A DNA stretch of 64,000 nucleotides. Origin: Dyadobacter fermentans DSM 18053. Lineage in GTDB: Bacteria; Bacteroidota; Bacteroidia; Cytophagales; Spirosomataceae. The stretch is from contig NC_013037.1 in NCBI RefSeq assembly GCF_000023125.1, positions 806,001 to 870,000 on the forward strand, in the 5' to 3' direction. Positions 18,128-26,195 of the stretch are shown in pieces. Numbering within the stretch: the first letter of the stretch is position 1; each line of letters begins with the position of its first letter. A model generated the notes under the pieces. It was not told where the DNA came from. It saw nothing but the letters and a program-made list of their open reading frames with translations, and did not search any database. The position numbers and the translations under genes are program-made.

Positions 18128-19084
18128 ATGGAAACCATACCGACTATAAATGTTACCACTATTGAACCGCGATTCAAACACGCCACGATTTTTCAGCATT
18201 TCGATGCGCTGCTGCCCGGCGGTTCATTCATCATCTTTAACGACCACGACCCGAAACCGCTGTACTACCAGCTGCTGGGCGAGCGCGGCGATATTTTTAC
18301 CTGGAAATATTTGCAGGAAGGTCCGGAATACTGGCAGGTGAAAATCTCGAAAAAGGGCGCCGAAGCGGATAATGAGACTGTGGGGCAGCTGGCCTCGCAG
18401 GACATCCGCAAGGCCGACGCATTCCGCAAGCTCGGCATCGATTTCTGCTGTGGCGGAAAGCGGAAACTCAAAGACGCCCTGCGCGAAGCAGGCGTGACGC
18501 AGGAGCAATATGAGGAAACCCTCGCCGCCGCAGCCACGCTGCCCGTTTCGCAGCAGCCGTTGAACTTCGCTGCCTGGCAGCCCGGCTTTCTGATCGACTA
18601 TATAATGAATGTGCATCACCAATATGTGCGCGACACCGGGCCGGTGATCGGAGGCCTTGCCGTGAAAGTGGCCAGCCGCCACGGCGACAAGCACCCCGAG
18701 TTGTTTGCACTCTCAGAGCAGGTGCAGCTGCTGCTTTCTGATCTGTACAATCATCTGGAAAAAGAAGAGGGCATTGTATTCCCTGCTATCAAACAATTCG
18801 CCCAGGCCAGCGACAAGGCGCAAATGCAGGACACCCCGGACCTGAATGTGGTGATCGGGCTGATGGAAGCCGAGCACGCCTCCGCTGGCGACGACCTGAA
18901 AAGGCTCAGAAAGATCAGCAACGAATACCAGCTGCCCCAGGGTGCCTGCAATTCGTACACCTATTTGTTCGAAAAGCTGAAAGAGTTTGAAAACGACCTT
19001 TTCAACCATATTCACCTGGAAAACAACATCCTGTTCCCAAAAGCATTGAAAATCAGCCGCCAGCTGGCCGGTGAGGCAGCGTAG
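18128..19084 (+). CDS. ric: DUF2249-Ric di-iron protein for iron-sulfur cluster repair
   Basis: A 318-residue fusion. Residues 7-70 are a DUF2249 domain (PGGSFIIFNDHDPKPLYYQL). Residues 82-135 are the ScdA N-terminal domain with LGIDFCCGG (Cys107, Cys108). Residues about 150-312 are a hemerythrin-like four-helix bundle with iron-binding histidines and glutamates (NVHHQY, NHLEKEE, EAEHASAGDD, NHIHLENN). Ric/YtfE/ScdA proteins repair iron-sulfur clusters damaged by nitric oxide. Placement directly after nosY suggests co-expression with N2O respiration as protection against nitrogen oxides. The cytoplasmic location fits the lack of a signal peptide. Confidence 0.92.
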   Translation: METIPTINVTTIEPRFKHATIFQHFDALLPGGSFIIFNDHDPKPLYYQLLGERGDIFTWKYLQEGPEYWQVKISKKGAEADNETVGQLASQDIRKADAFRKLGIDFCCGGKRKLKDALREAGVTQEQYEETLAAAATLPVSQQPLNFAAWQPGFLIDYIMNVHHQYVRDTGPVIGGLAVKVASRHGDKHPELFALSEQVQLLLSDLYNHLEKEEGIVFPAIKQFAQASDKAQMQDTPDLNVVIGLMEAEHASAGDDLKRLRKISNEYQLPQGACNSYTYLFEKLKEFENDLFNHIHLENNILFPKALKISRQLAGEAA

Positions 19085-19100
19085 CACTTTCGATCATAAC

Positions 19101-19712
19101 ATGATGGACTATCCACACAACAAGCAGGAGGGCCGGCCGCAATGGCTGGCTTCCATTGCGGCCGACAATATCCACGAAATCGACGTGCGACCGGTCATCA
19201 GCAGCGGCACCGATCCGCTGAAAATGATCATGGAAAAATTCAGGTCGCTGCACGATGGCGAGGTGCTTTGCATTGTCAACTCTTTCACGCCTTATCCGCT
19301 GATCAACCTGCTGGCGAACCAATCGCTCGCCTACACCGAAGATGCCCGCGCGGGCGAGATCCACACGTGGTTTTTGAAGCGCCCGCAAGCCCGGTCTGCT
19401 GCATCGCCGCCTGCCGGCCCGGGTGTACGCATGGATAGCGCCGAAACGTTTGCCGCTGCGGTGTCGGTCTTTTCGGAAGAGCAAATCAGGCGCATTGATG
19501 TCCGCGCATTAGCCGCGCCCGGTCCCATGCAGGCGATCCTGCGCGAGCTCGCATCGCTGCCGGCCGGGCAAGCGCTGTATGTGTATCACAAGAAAGTGCC
19601 GGTGTATTTGTTGGAGGAAATACAGGACCAGCATTATGCGGTCCACATCCTCGATCACGATCATGGCGACGTGCGGGTGCTGATTCATGCTAATGATCGT
19701 CCGGATGAGTGA
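19101..19712 (+). CDS. Tandem DUF2249 protein
   Basis: A 203-residue cytoplasmic protein made of two DUF2249 domains, about residues 18-90 (IHEIDVRPVISSG...GEVLCIVNSF) and 130-200 (IRRIDVRALAAPG...GQALYVYHKK). Each has the family pattern of an I-D-V-R strand, a helix, and a GE/GQ-x-L strand. It belongs to the wider SirA/TusA-like fold but lacks the CPxP motif used for sulfur transfer. Its biochemical role is not known. It lies between the Ric protein and a heme-copper-oxidase-like protein, and its stop overlaps the next start by 8 nt, which argues for a shared function in nitrogen-oxide handling. ATG 19101 or 19104 is the probable start. Confidence 0.75.
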   Translation: MMDYPHNKQEGRPQWLASIAADNIHEIDVRPVISSGTDPLKMIMEKFRSLHDGEVLCIVNSFTPYPLINLLANQSLAYTEDARAGEIHTWFLKRPQARSAASPPAGPGVRMDSAETFAAAVSVFSEEQIRRIDVRALAAPGPMQAILRELASLPAGQALYVYHKKVPVYLLEEIQDQHYAVHILDHDHGDVRVLIHANDRPDE

Positions 19713-20973
19713 AATAAATGTAAGCAAAGCGCCCCCGCTACGGGTAGTAGTGCCCTTCTATGCTACGGGCGCATTGTTCTTCCTGGTGCTGGCCGTGCTG
19801 ATGTTCCTCTCGGCGAATGACCTCACGGGCCATTATTTCAGTCCGCACCTGCTGGCCATTGTGCACACGGCTGTTCTCGGCTGGGGCACGATGGTCATTT
19901 TCGGGGCGGCGTACGAGCTGCTACCTGTGTTGTGCGAAAACAATCTGTACAGCAATCGCCTGGCCGGCTGCTCGTACGTGTTGCTGCTGATCGGCCTTGC
20001 ATTGCTGATACCGGCCTTCTGGTCGTTCAGCGCGGGCACGGGTATGATCGCCGGCGGTAGTTTCGTTCTGGCGGCCACGCTGTGTTACGTGCTGAATGTG
20101 CTGTTTACCTCCACCATCGACGATTCGCACGGGCTGCATCAGAAATTCCTCGTCACGTCGGCATTGTGGTTATTGGTGACCGTGACGCTCGGGCTCTGCC
20201 TGGCGATCAATCTGCGCTATCCGTTTATGACGCGCAACCATCTGGACATCATGAAGTTTCATGCGCATGCCGGCATCGGCGGCTGGTTTTTACAGCTCAT
20301 AACGGGCGTGAGCATCAAGCTGGTGCCGATGTTCCTGGTAGCTAAAAACGCCAAAACGACCTGGCTGAACGCCGCGTGGATCTTGCAGAACGCCGGGCTC
20401 GCCCTTTTTCTGCTCGACGGCCACCTTACCGGCTCCGCCGACCGGGACTTGCTGTACGCGGGCATTACAGCGCTTGGAATTGCCGCCTGGCTTTGGTACA
20501 TCAACGACGCCCGGCACAACCGGCTCAGGAAGCGGATCGACATTCCCATGAAACTTACATTATCCTCGTTCGTCTTCATAGTAGCAGCGATTTTACTCAT
20601 TCCGGTAGCCCAAAGCAGCGTGCAGCCGAAATGGGTATTGATGTACGGAACTTTGCTGTTTCTGGGCTGCCTCACATCGCTCATCCTTGGCCAAACGTTC
20701 AAAACGCTGCCCTTCATCGTCTGGAACGAGATCAGCAGGCGCAGCAGGGTGATTTCGCTTCCCCGCGATTTGTATTCAGAAACCTTGTTGCGGTGCCAAC
20801 AGTACCTCTATTATGCAGCCGTGGCGTCCCTGCTGGCCGGGATGCTGCTTGCCAGCACGACGACCGTTTCGATCGCACTCGTGCTGTGGGTGTTGTTAGC
20901 ATTGATTTATGTCGCTAATGTGTTCAAAATTCTTTTTCATTTAACCAATACCCGACATGCAAACGACGCCTGA
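19705..20973 (+). CDS. Heme-copper-oxidase-subunit-I-like membrane protein of the nos operon
   Basis: A 422-residue protein with about 12 membrane segments. Histidines sit at positions that could bind heme or copper: SPHLLAIVH (His48, His54) in the second segment and KFHAHAGIGGW (His186, His188) in a middle one. The pattern recalls single-subunit cytochrome oxidase/NO reductase-like or NnrS-like proteins. It has the same HAH-x3-GW signature as the protein at 9619 on the other side of the cluster. It overlaps the DUF2249 gene before it and the DUF59 gene after it, so it is part of the nos transcript. NO reduction or an accessory metal role is possible but unproven. Confidence 0.6.
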   Translation: MSEINVSKAPPLRVVVPFYATGALFFLVLAVLMFLSANDLTGHYFSPHLLAIVHTAVLGWGTMVIFGAAYELLPVLCENNLYSNRLAGCSYVLLLIGLALLIPAFWSFSAGTGMIAGGSFVLAATLCYVLNVLFTSTIDDSHGLHQKFLVTSALWLLVTVTLGLCLAINLRYPFMTRNHLDIMKFHAHAGIGGWFLQLITGVSIKLVPMFLVAKNAKTTWLNAAWILQNAGLALFLLDGHLTGSADRDLLYAGITALGIAAWLWYINDARHNRLRKRIDIPMKLTLSSFVFIVAAILLIPVAQSSVQPKWVLMYGTLLFLGCLTSLILGQTFKTLPFIVWNEISRRSRVISLPRDLYSETLLRCQQYLYYAAVASLLAGMLLASTTTVSIALVLWVLLALIYVANVFKILFHLTNTRHANDA

Positions 20974-21274
20974 AACCGAAGCGGAAATATTGCAAGAAAG
21001 GGCTTTTCGCATACTGAAAACCGTTATCGACCCGGAGCTGTATGTCAATATCATCGACCTCGGGCTGGTGTATGAAGTCGTGTTCGCGCCCGGACTGGTG
21101 CAGGTGAAAATGACGCTCTCGACGCCGCATTGCCCGCTGGGCGAGGCGATCGTCGGCAGGGTGGACGAAGTGATGTCAGGAGAATTTCCGGACCGGGAAA
21201 CGGTTGTGACGCTGGTGTGGGAGCCTGCCTGGACGCCGGAAATGATCACCGAGGCAGGCAAGCGGGCCTTGTGA
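20957..21274 (+). CDS. DUF59/MIP18-family iron-sulfur assembly protein
   Basis: A 105-residue protein with the family motifs DPELYVNIIDLGLVY and a conserved cysteine (Cys59) in STPHCPLG. Proteins of this family (SufT, PaaD, MIP18) help insert or mature iron-sulfur clusters. It overlaps the preceding membrane protein gene by 17 nt and ends the rightward nos transcript. The Ric repair protein upstream makes a cluster-maintenance role during nitrogen-oxide exposure plausible. Its client protein is unknown. Confidence 0.88.
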   Translation: MQTTPETEAEILQERAFRILKTVIDPELYVNIIDLGLVYEVVFAPGLVQVKMTLSTPHCPLGEAIVGRVDEVMSGEFPDRETVVTLVWEPAWTPEMITEAGKRAL

Positions 21275-21279
21275 ATGTG

Positions 21280-22128
21280 CTAGCTGCGCGCGCCGGGCAG
21301 CCGGTAGGTCCACACGGCCTCGCGCGTATGGTTGACTACGTTTTCGGCCACGCTGCCCAGCATCAGGTGCGTGATGCCGGTGTAGCCGTGCGTGCCCATG
21401 GCGATCATCGAATCCGGGATGCGTTTTGAAAATTTGAGCACGCCTTTTTCTTCCGTGGGCGCATGAGTGACATGGGTGGAGTAGTCGGATAGCTGGTGCA
21501 CTGCGGCATAGCTTTCCAGGATGTCCGTCAATGCTTTGTCCGATTCCTTTTCGTCGGGTGTTTTGACATACAATACATGCAGGCGGGCCCCGAAAAACGC
21601 CTGCAATGCCTTGATTTGCCGCATCAGATGCTGCTGTCCGGAATCGGCGGCGGTAGGGATAATGATGTTGCGGATGCTGCTCACCGTGAGCGCTTTATGT
21701 ACCGTGATTACCGGCACGGGCGCGGTGCGGATCACTTTTTCGGTATTGGAGCCGACGAGCAGTTCGGCGAGGCCGCTGCTGCCTTTGGTGCCCATCACCA
21801 CCAGGTCAGCCTCGGTTTCATGAATGACCCTGAGTATCGCCTGGTGCAGCAGCCCGCGCTCGACCCGGAAGCCGGGGCGGATGTTTCCCTTCAACTGCTG
21901 CCTCACTTTCTCGAACCGGGCTGCCGCTTCGCGCCCCGGATCGGCACGCATGGCTGCCGTATTGTTTCCGTAGCCGTGCGAATCGAGGTTGGCTCCGAAT
22001 ACCGGCGCTACATTCAGCACGTATAAAGCCACTACCTGGCCGCCGCTGGCAGCGGCAATGTCGGCCGCAAAACCAAGCGCGTGCATGGCCAAGGCAGAAA
22101 AATCGAAGGGAACGAGGATATTTTTCAT
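21280..22128 (-). CDS. Tandem universal stress protein (UspA family)
   Basis: A 282-residue protein with two Usp domains, 1-145 and 150-282. The first ends with a complete nucleotide-binding pattern (GTKGSSGLAELLVGSNTEKV, G-x2-G-x9-G-S). The second keeps it too (GTHGYTGITHLMLGSVAENV). It starts with the usual MKNILVPFDFS. Tandem Usp proteins bind ATP and help cells survive oxygen or energy stress. It converges with the DUF59 gene, with only 5 bp between stops. Oxygen or nitrogen-oxide control would be consistent with its position. Confidence 0.93.
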   Translation of the reverse strand: MKNILVPFDFSALAMHALGFAADIAAASGGQVVALYVLNVAPVFGANLDSHGYGNNTAAMRADPGREAAARFEKVRQQLKGNIRPGFRVERGLLHQAILRVIHETEADLVVMGTKGSSGLAELLVGSNTEKVIRTAPVPVITVHKALTVSSIRNIIIPTAADSGQQHLMRQIKALQAFFGARLHVLYVKTPDEKESDKALTDILESYAAVHQLSDYSTHVTHAPTEEKGVLKFSKRIPDSMIAMGTHGYTGITHLMLGSVAENVVNHTREAVWTYRLPGARS

Positions 22129-22296
22129 CAGCGGGATTCAGGGACGGTAAGCAATGCATGCAAGATACTCATAAAGAAGTAGACGAATGGTGACCTGTGG
22201 CCGGTCGGAAACTGACTTTCCTCATATATGCCGGGCATGACAATGGCTATCAGGCATCACTTTTGCCTGAATGGGTCGAAAACCAACGATCATACC

Positions 22297-22854
22297 ATGA
22301 AGAGCGAAAAACAGAAAATGCTCGACGGCGAGCTTTACGTAGCCCTGGATCCGGAATTGACCGCCGAACGCACGCGGACAAGGCTTTTGTTGCTGGAATT
22401 GAACAATGGCCGGGAAGACGAGCCGGAAAAACGGGCGGCGATATTGCAGCAACTCATTCCCAATGCCGGCAGCAGCCTGTGGCTGCAACCACCATTCTAC
22501 TGCGACTATGGGTCGAATATCATCGTGGGCGACCAGGTTTTTTTCAATTTCAACTGCGTGGTGCTCGACGTTACATACGTCCGCATCGGAAGCAGGACGC
22601 TCTTCGGGCCGAATGTGCAAATCTACACCGCCACGCACCCGGTCGATCCCGTTACGAGGGCATCGGGCGTGGAATTCGCTAAACCGATCACGATCGGTGA
22701 GGACGTATGGATTGGGGGTAGTGCGATTATCAACCCCGGCGTGAGCATTGGTGACCGAACGATCATCGGCGCAGGCAGTGTGGTGACAAAAGACATTCCG
22801 GCCGATGTTTTCGCGGCCGGTAACCCTTGCCGGGTAATCCGTCAGTTGTCTTGA
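22297..22854 (+). CDS. Sugar O-acetyltransferase, maltose acetyltransferase (Maa) type
   Basis: A 185-residue protein with the N-terminal helical domain of Maa/NodL-type enzymes (EKQKMLDGELY) and a left-handed beta-helix of hexapeptide repeats from about residue 73 (IIVGDQ, VRIGSR, ITIGED, VSIGDR, TIIGAG). The catalytic histidine is His114 in YTATHPVD. The enzyme moves an acetyl group from acetyl-CoA to a sugar hydroxyl in the cytoplasm. The start at 22297 matches the family; an upstream ATG at 22228 would add 23 unlikely residues. Its last 13 bp overlap the convergent lipoprotein gene. Confidence 0.93.
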   Translation: MKSEKQKMLDGELYVALDPELTAERTRTRLLLLELNNGREDEPEKRAAILQQLIPNAGSSLWLQPPFYCDYGSNIIVGDQVFFNFNCVVLDVTYVRIGSRTLFGPNVQIYTATHPVDPVTRASGVEFAKPITIGEDVWIGGSAIINPGVSIGDRTIIGAGSVVTKDIPADVFAAGNPCRVIRQLS

Positions 22855-23579
22855 TAATGGTACTGTTGTTCAAATCCCGTGCCTTCATCGAGGGTCACCG
22901 GCCAGCCGGCGGTGTTGTAGGTGAACTTCCGTTCCCATAGCACTTCTCCGCGTGAGTCGAGCGAGCGCACGACGTTGTTGGGGCAGGTGAACGGATTGGG
23001 CAAGCCGGAGGAATCGAGTTCGCGCAGCGGGTTGGGGTGGTTGTCGTATTCGAAGCGGGTAAGGCCCAGCGTGTCCGTTTCCGAGTTGCGCCTTTCGATG
23101 ATGTTGCCCTTGCTGTCGAATGTGAGGTAAATATGCCAGGCCGGATGGCCCGATTCGCGGTTTACCTGCACGGTCGCCTTGTTGCCGTCGTAGGAATAAA
23201 TCGCCGTCATGTATTTGCCGGTAACTTTGCTGATGCGGCCCTGCTTGTCGCGTTCAAACGAATAGTTGTGATATTCGAACGGCAGGTTCGGGTCACATAG
23301 TGCGCCGCTCCACGACGACAGCAGGCCGCGGTCGCCATGCCTGGTAAAATTAATCCTGCCATCATCATACCCGAAATCGACGACGGAGTAGGGCGATTCA
23401 CAACCATTGAACCCCAGCAAACGCGCCACGCGCCCGTTGCCGTATTCCAGCCTTTGATAAAGCTGCCCCTTGGACGTTACCTTAAATAATGCCCCCGCCG
23501 GCACTTCGGGATCAACCTTTTTATGACAGGAGAAAAACAAACCAACAAGCAGAAGAGGCAGAAGCAGTTTCATAGCCAT
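22842..23579 (-). CDS. YD-repeat-like lipoprotein of unknown function
   Basis: A 245-residue lipoprotein (lipobox FFSC, Cys18, then HKK) whose body is a series of short beta-hairpins with YD/RHS-like wording: EYGNGRVARL, GYDDGRINF, RDKQGRISKV, SYDGNKATV, DSKGNIIERR. Such repeats occur in many small Bacteroidota lipoproteins without known function. It is similar in style to the lipoprotein at 47260. It has no acidic surface-export signal, so it may face the periplasm. It is a single gene, converging with the acetyltransferase gene. Confidence 0.75.
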   Translation of the reverse strand: MAMKLLLPLLLVGLFFSCHKKVDPEVPAGALFKVTSKGQLYQRLEYGNGRVARLLGFNGCESPYSVVDFGYDDGRINFTRHGDRGLLSSWSGALCDPNLPFEYHNYSFERDKQGRISKVTGKYMTAIYSYDGNKATVQVNRESGHPAWHIYLTFDSKGNIIERRNSETDTLGLTRFEYDNHPNPLRELDSSGLPNPFTCPNNVVRSLDSRGEVLWERKFTYNTAGWPVTLDEGTGFEQQYHYQDN

Positions 23580-23835
23580 CAGATCAGATTTTCAAACATC
23601 GAAATAATACTAAGACCAACCGACCGCGTGTTTGGTTGCAGCGGCAGGGTGTAAAGTTGTGTGGAAAATTACTGAATCACAGCACTTCACCGCGGCGCCG
23701 GGTTAACGCACCAGTCGTCCGTTTAACACAATTTTGCTGCCGCTGGGGTGATACCCATTAAATTGAACCCCGATGGGCGCCGAAAATAATACCGGCACGT
23801 CGCCTAAACCCTCGAACCAACCTCTGCGCGCGAAT

Positions 23836-25372
23836 ATGGAAGTCAAAACGGAGTTCTTCAATTTCGGATTAATCGGGAAATTTTTCAGCAAAGCCGATTT
23901 GTCGGATTCGTACCAGGTGATTTGCGACCGGACCTGCCGCGATCTGGACCTGGAAGATGTCTTCCGCTTCATCGACCGCACGCGCTCTCGCCCCGGGCAG
24001 CAGTACCTGTATTATCTGATGCGCTGCATTCCGGCCACTACCGCGCGTGGAGCGAATGGAAGCCACGATTGCGGCATTTTCTCAAAACCCCTCGCTGAAA
24101 AAAGCCGTTTCCGGCGAGCTGACCAAGCTGCATGAGCCGGGCGCCTACCACATTTCCGCGCTGTTTCAGGGCGAACATATCGCGGCCCCCAAATGGCTGT
24201 GGCTTATTCAGCTGCTTTCGGTATCGGCGTTAGCTTCGCTGGTGCTTTCGGTGTTTATTCCGAAAATGCTGATTGCGCTGCTTTTGCTCTTTCCGATCAA
24301 TATGGGCGTCCATTATTGGAACAAGAACAACATTTATCAATACAGCGCCTCTCTGCCGCAACTCGTGATCATGTACCAAATAGCCCGGCTGATGATGGCC
24401 AGGGATGGGCTGTCGGCAGGCAGTGACGTGCGTGATTCAGTACATTCCATTGCGGGCGTAATCCCACAAATGTCGGTCTTTCGCATCGAGGCCAGATTGC
24501 AGAGCGAAATTGGGCAATTGGTGGAATACCTCGTGGAGTTGATCAAAGCATTATTGCTGCTTGAACCCGTGGTGCTGTTTGCCACGCTCCGAAAACTCGA
24601 AACGCGGAAGCGCGACATTTATACTATTTTCAGGTTTGTAGGTGAAACGGACGCCGCGCTTTCGGTCCTCGAACTGCGCGAAAGCCTGCCGCATTACAGC
24701 CAGATGTCGGGAGTTTCCGACGGTAACGGACTGAGAACGAAGGCGCTTTATCACCCATTGCTTTTTAATGGCGTTTCCAATGACCTGGTGTTGAATGGGC
24801 GGTCGGCGCTGCTGACGGGCTCGAATATGTCGGGTAAAACGACTTTCATCAGAACGGTAGGCATCAGTGCGATCCTCGGGCAAACCCTCAACACCTGCTT
24901 CGCATCGGAATTTGCAATGCCGCGGATGCGTGTCAGCTCTTCCATCCGCATCTCCGACGATCTGCTCGACCAAAAGAGCTATTACATGGAAGAGGTTTTA
25001 GCCCTGAAACAGCTGGTTGAAGAAAGTGGCGGCGGAAAGCCGACGCTATTTTTGCTGGACGAAGTCTTAAAAGGCACCAACTCCATCGAAAGGATTGCGA
25101 TCAGTACAGCCGTGCTAACCTATCTGGCCGGAAACGACAATCTGGTGTTCGTATCAACGCACGACCGCGAGCTGGCCGATTTGTTGTCTGAAAACTACGA
25201 GCAATACCATTTTACAGAAGTGATAGAAGACGAGGAGATTGTATTTGACTACAAAATAAAACCCGGCGTGCTCAACACCACCAACGCGATCCGGATCCTG
25301 ACCATCAACCAATTCCCCGCGCACATTACCGAGGAGGCCACCAGGCTGTCTTCAAAACTGGCGTTGCGCTAA
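23836..25372 (+). pseudogene. Membrane MutS-like ATPase with a frameshift
   Basis: The N-terminal part reads in one frame from ATG 23836 (DLDLEDVFRFIDRTRSRPG, then QQYLYYLMRCIP). The rest continues in the +1 frame from about 24047 (VERMEATIAAF) to 25372. Skipping one base near 24046 joins them into one protein of about 510 residues. The product resembles the Bacteroidota MutS-related family with two membrane helices (about 24190-24320) and a C-terminal MutS ATPase: Walker A GSNMSGKTT, Walker B LFLLDEV, and STHD. The start is uncertain; an ATG at 23773 is also in frame. Either a recent disruption or a sequencing error is possible. It is not canonical MutS, as it lacks the mismatch-recognition domain. 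Confidence 0.72.
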
Positions 25373-26049
25373 CTGGCTTTGGTGATTGCCTTGAATAGCA
25401 GGTCCGTCAGGAAATTGGTGGCGAAAATGCGCTGGTCGGCGCCCTGGTTGTCGGTGAGCCGGGGCAGGAATGTGCTGAAAAATTGCTGGTAATGCGATGT
25501 TTCGATAAGCGTGCTGCTGAGCGAGCGCGGAAACTGGTATTCCGGGTTGTATTCCGAAATGACCTGCGCAATCCGCGTGCACAAGTCCTTGTAGGGTTTG
25601 AAAACTTCCGATTTGTTGATCTCCGTCACATCCTTCACCAGGTACACTTTACTGCTTTCACTGATGATGATCTGGTTCAGGTATTTCGTGTTATAGTCCA
25701 TTGATCCCGCACTTTGGGGCAATTCATGGGTAAGAAGTGCAATAATTACGTGTAATTTTTGCGCAGGATCCGTAACGTTCTGCAACTTGAACATTACAAG
25801 GAATTCCATGTAGCTCCAGTACCAGTTCAGAATGTACAGCAGCAGCCGGTGTTTGTTTTCGAAATACCGGTAAACGGTCGCTTCGGTGGTGTTCACCTGG
25901 ACGGCCAGTTTTTTAAAGGTAAAATGCTCGAAACCAAGTTCATAAATCAAATCAATAGCATTCTTGACAAGCTGCTTGCCCACCTCGCTGCTCTCCGGGT
26001 CTTTCAGGTAGACCTTCTCATTCAGATGAAAACTTACGTGAAATTCCAT
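25369..26049 (-). CDS. TetR/AcrR-family transcriptional regulator
   Basis: A 226-residue protein. The N-terminal helix-turn-helix is at about residues 25-70 (FEHFTFKKLAVQVNTTEATV, then YRYFENKHRLL), as in TetR regulators; the all-helical C-terminal part would bind a ligand. It is divergent from the ABC-HlyD-TolC exporter operon starting at 26196, so it probably represses that operon. The 3' end overlaps the convergent MutS-like gene by 4 bp. Confidence 0.9.
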   Translation of the reverse strand: MEFHVSFHLNEKVYLKDPESSEVGKQLVKNAIDLIYELGFEHFTFKKLAVQVNTTEATVYRYFENKHRLLLYILNWYWSYMEFLVMFKLQNVTDPAQKLHVIIALLTHELPQSAGSMDYNTKYLNQIIISESSKVYLVKDVTEINKSEVFKPYKDLCTRIAQVISEYNPEYQFPRSLSSTLIETSHYQQFFSTFLPRLTDNQGADQRIFATNFLTDLLFKAITKAS

Positions 26050-26138
26050 ACACGATCAATTATTGCACTAAAATAGTAAAATGTGTGTCAGTAATAGTGA
26101 GTGTTCGCAAAGAAAAGTTTCTGTATATTATCAAATAG

Positions 26139-26149
26139 CAATACTATTG
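26139..26149. promoter_or_regulatory. Candidate TetR operator CAATA-C-TATTG
   Basis: A perfect 11-bp palindrome in the divergent region between the TetR gene and the exporter operon. It overlaps the TTG that could serve as the -33 element, where a repressor would block polymerase. It is supported by symmetry and position only. Confidence 0.3.
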
Positions 26150-26165
26150 TTCCTGCTAGTGTTGT

Positions 26166-26173
26166 TATATTTG
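26166..26173 (+). promoter_or_regulatory. Candidate -7 promoter element of the exporter operon
   Basis: TATATTTG matches the Bacteroidota TAnnTTTG element, 22 bp before the ABC transporter start. A TTG at 26147-26149, 16 bp upstream, may be the -33 element. Confidence 0.5.
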
Positions 26174-26195
26174 CAGTGAAACCCAAAAAACAACT

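Noticed and set aside
22228..22270. Two small dyads (ATGCC-G-GGCAT and TCAGGCA-N7-TGCCTGA) before the acetyltransferase gene
   Set aside because: They partly resemble the nos-region repeats but the spacing differs; too little to call operators.
23703..23981. 92-codon minus-strand frame covering the MutS-like N-terminus
   Set aside because: Basic, Ser-rich translation with no family; the plus strand matches MutS-like sequence.
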